From assembly GCA_900555355.1 (NCBI GenBank), contig USKV01000079.1:1-6845 (forward strand): a stretch of DNA of 6,845 nucleotides, given 5' to 3'. Of this stretch, positions 6,694 through 6,845 are shown piece by piece (within the stretch, counting starts at the first letter, position 1; each line of letters begins with the position of its first letter). The translations under genes and the position numbers were made by a program. Under the pieces are notes generated by a model. That model was given only the letters and a program-made list of their open reading frames with translations, was not told the origin of the DNA and did no database searches. The DNA is from an uncultured Collinsella sp. (GTDB taxonomy: Bacteria > Actinomycetota > Coriobacteriia > Coriobacteriales > Coriobacteriaceae).

Positions 6694-6845
6694 TTAAAGG
6701 GCTTCCGCACACCTCTTGCAGATATGCGCGTGGCCGTTGTACTCGCCGACGGTGGTGCGGTAGTTCCAGCAACGGTCGCAGCACTAGCCCTCGGCAGCCT
6801 CGATAGCAACGGAAAGCTCCTCGCCCTGCGTCAGCTCAACATCGG
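6694..6845 (-). CDS. ileS: Isoleucyl-tRNA synthetase, C-terminal end, interrupted by an in-frame TAG
   Basis: The last 50 codons of a frame entering from the right edge. It reads DVELTQGEELSVAIEAAEG, then a TAG codon at 6786-6784, then 29 residues starting CCDRCWNYR and ending CKRCAEAL before TAA at 6696-6694. The part after the TAG is the C-terminal zinc-binding region of IleRS: CDRCWNY and CKRC supply four cysteines, matching the well-known AEGEKCPRCWHY-type end of bacterial IleRS. The enzyme charges tRNA(Ile) in the cytoplasm, and in E. coli the C-terminal zinc is needed for activity. Where homologues have a residue such as Glu the window has TAG, one base away from GAG. The frame is otherwise intact on both sides. 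Explanations are a base-calling error, a recent nonsense mutation tolerated by suppression or a second ileS, or read-through. The identity of the fragment is secure, but its functional state is not. Confidence 0.85.

Noticed and set aside
6784..6786. Genome-wide recoding of UAG as an explanation for the ileS TAG
   Set aside because: rarA, dgt and rluD all end in TAG at positions that fit the normal ends of their families, so UAG appears to be a working stop codon here.

Overview
All recognisable genes in this window lie on the minus strand, so the region reads from high to low coordinates. The DNA is moderately GC-rich and the genes are tightly packed. From remembered family sequences (a RarA beginning MDDLFSAS, a DUF948 gene just after rarA, an LspA with a long basic tail) the best guess is a gut Coriobacteriia bacterium (Actinomycetota), probably Collinsella or a close relative. 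This is inference from resemblance, not a database result.

In transcription order: (1) 6845-6694 is the last part of ileS, isoleucyl-tRNA synthetase, ending in its zinc-binding Cys4 tail. The frame carries an in-frame TAG immediately before the zinc finger, which is the most surprising feature of the window. A clear intrinsic terminator follows at 6621-6584. (2) lspA (signal peptidase II, likely TTG start) and rluD (23S rRNA pseudouridine synthase) overlap as TAATG and form a two-gene unit. (3) After an 82-bp gap with a possible promoter comes a membrane-bound family 2 glycosyltransferase with all processive-type motifs, closed by a long hairpin terminator at 3474-3433. (4) A short type A24 prepilin peptidase, a dGTPase-like HD hydrolase (dgt), the AAA+ recombination factor rarA and the start of a DUF948 membrane protein follow, with gaps of 31, 45 and 93 bp, consistent with one transcript.

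Functionally this is mostly housekeeping: translation (ileS, rluD), lipoprotein maturation (lspA), dNTP balance and replication-fork maintenance (dgt, rarA), plus two envelope genes (glycosyltransferase, prepilin peptidase). There is no tRNA, rRNA, CRISPR array, insertion sequence or phage gene that I can support. I do not see a new multi-gene system. The items worth a second look are the ileS nonsense codon, the long hairpin with a possibly dispersed core sequence, and the lack of room for a promoter before the prepilin peptidase gene.
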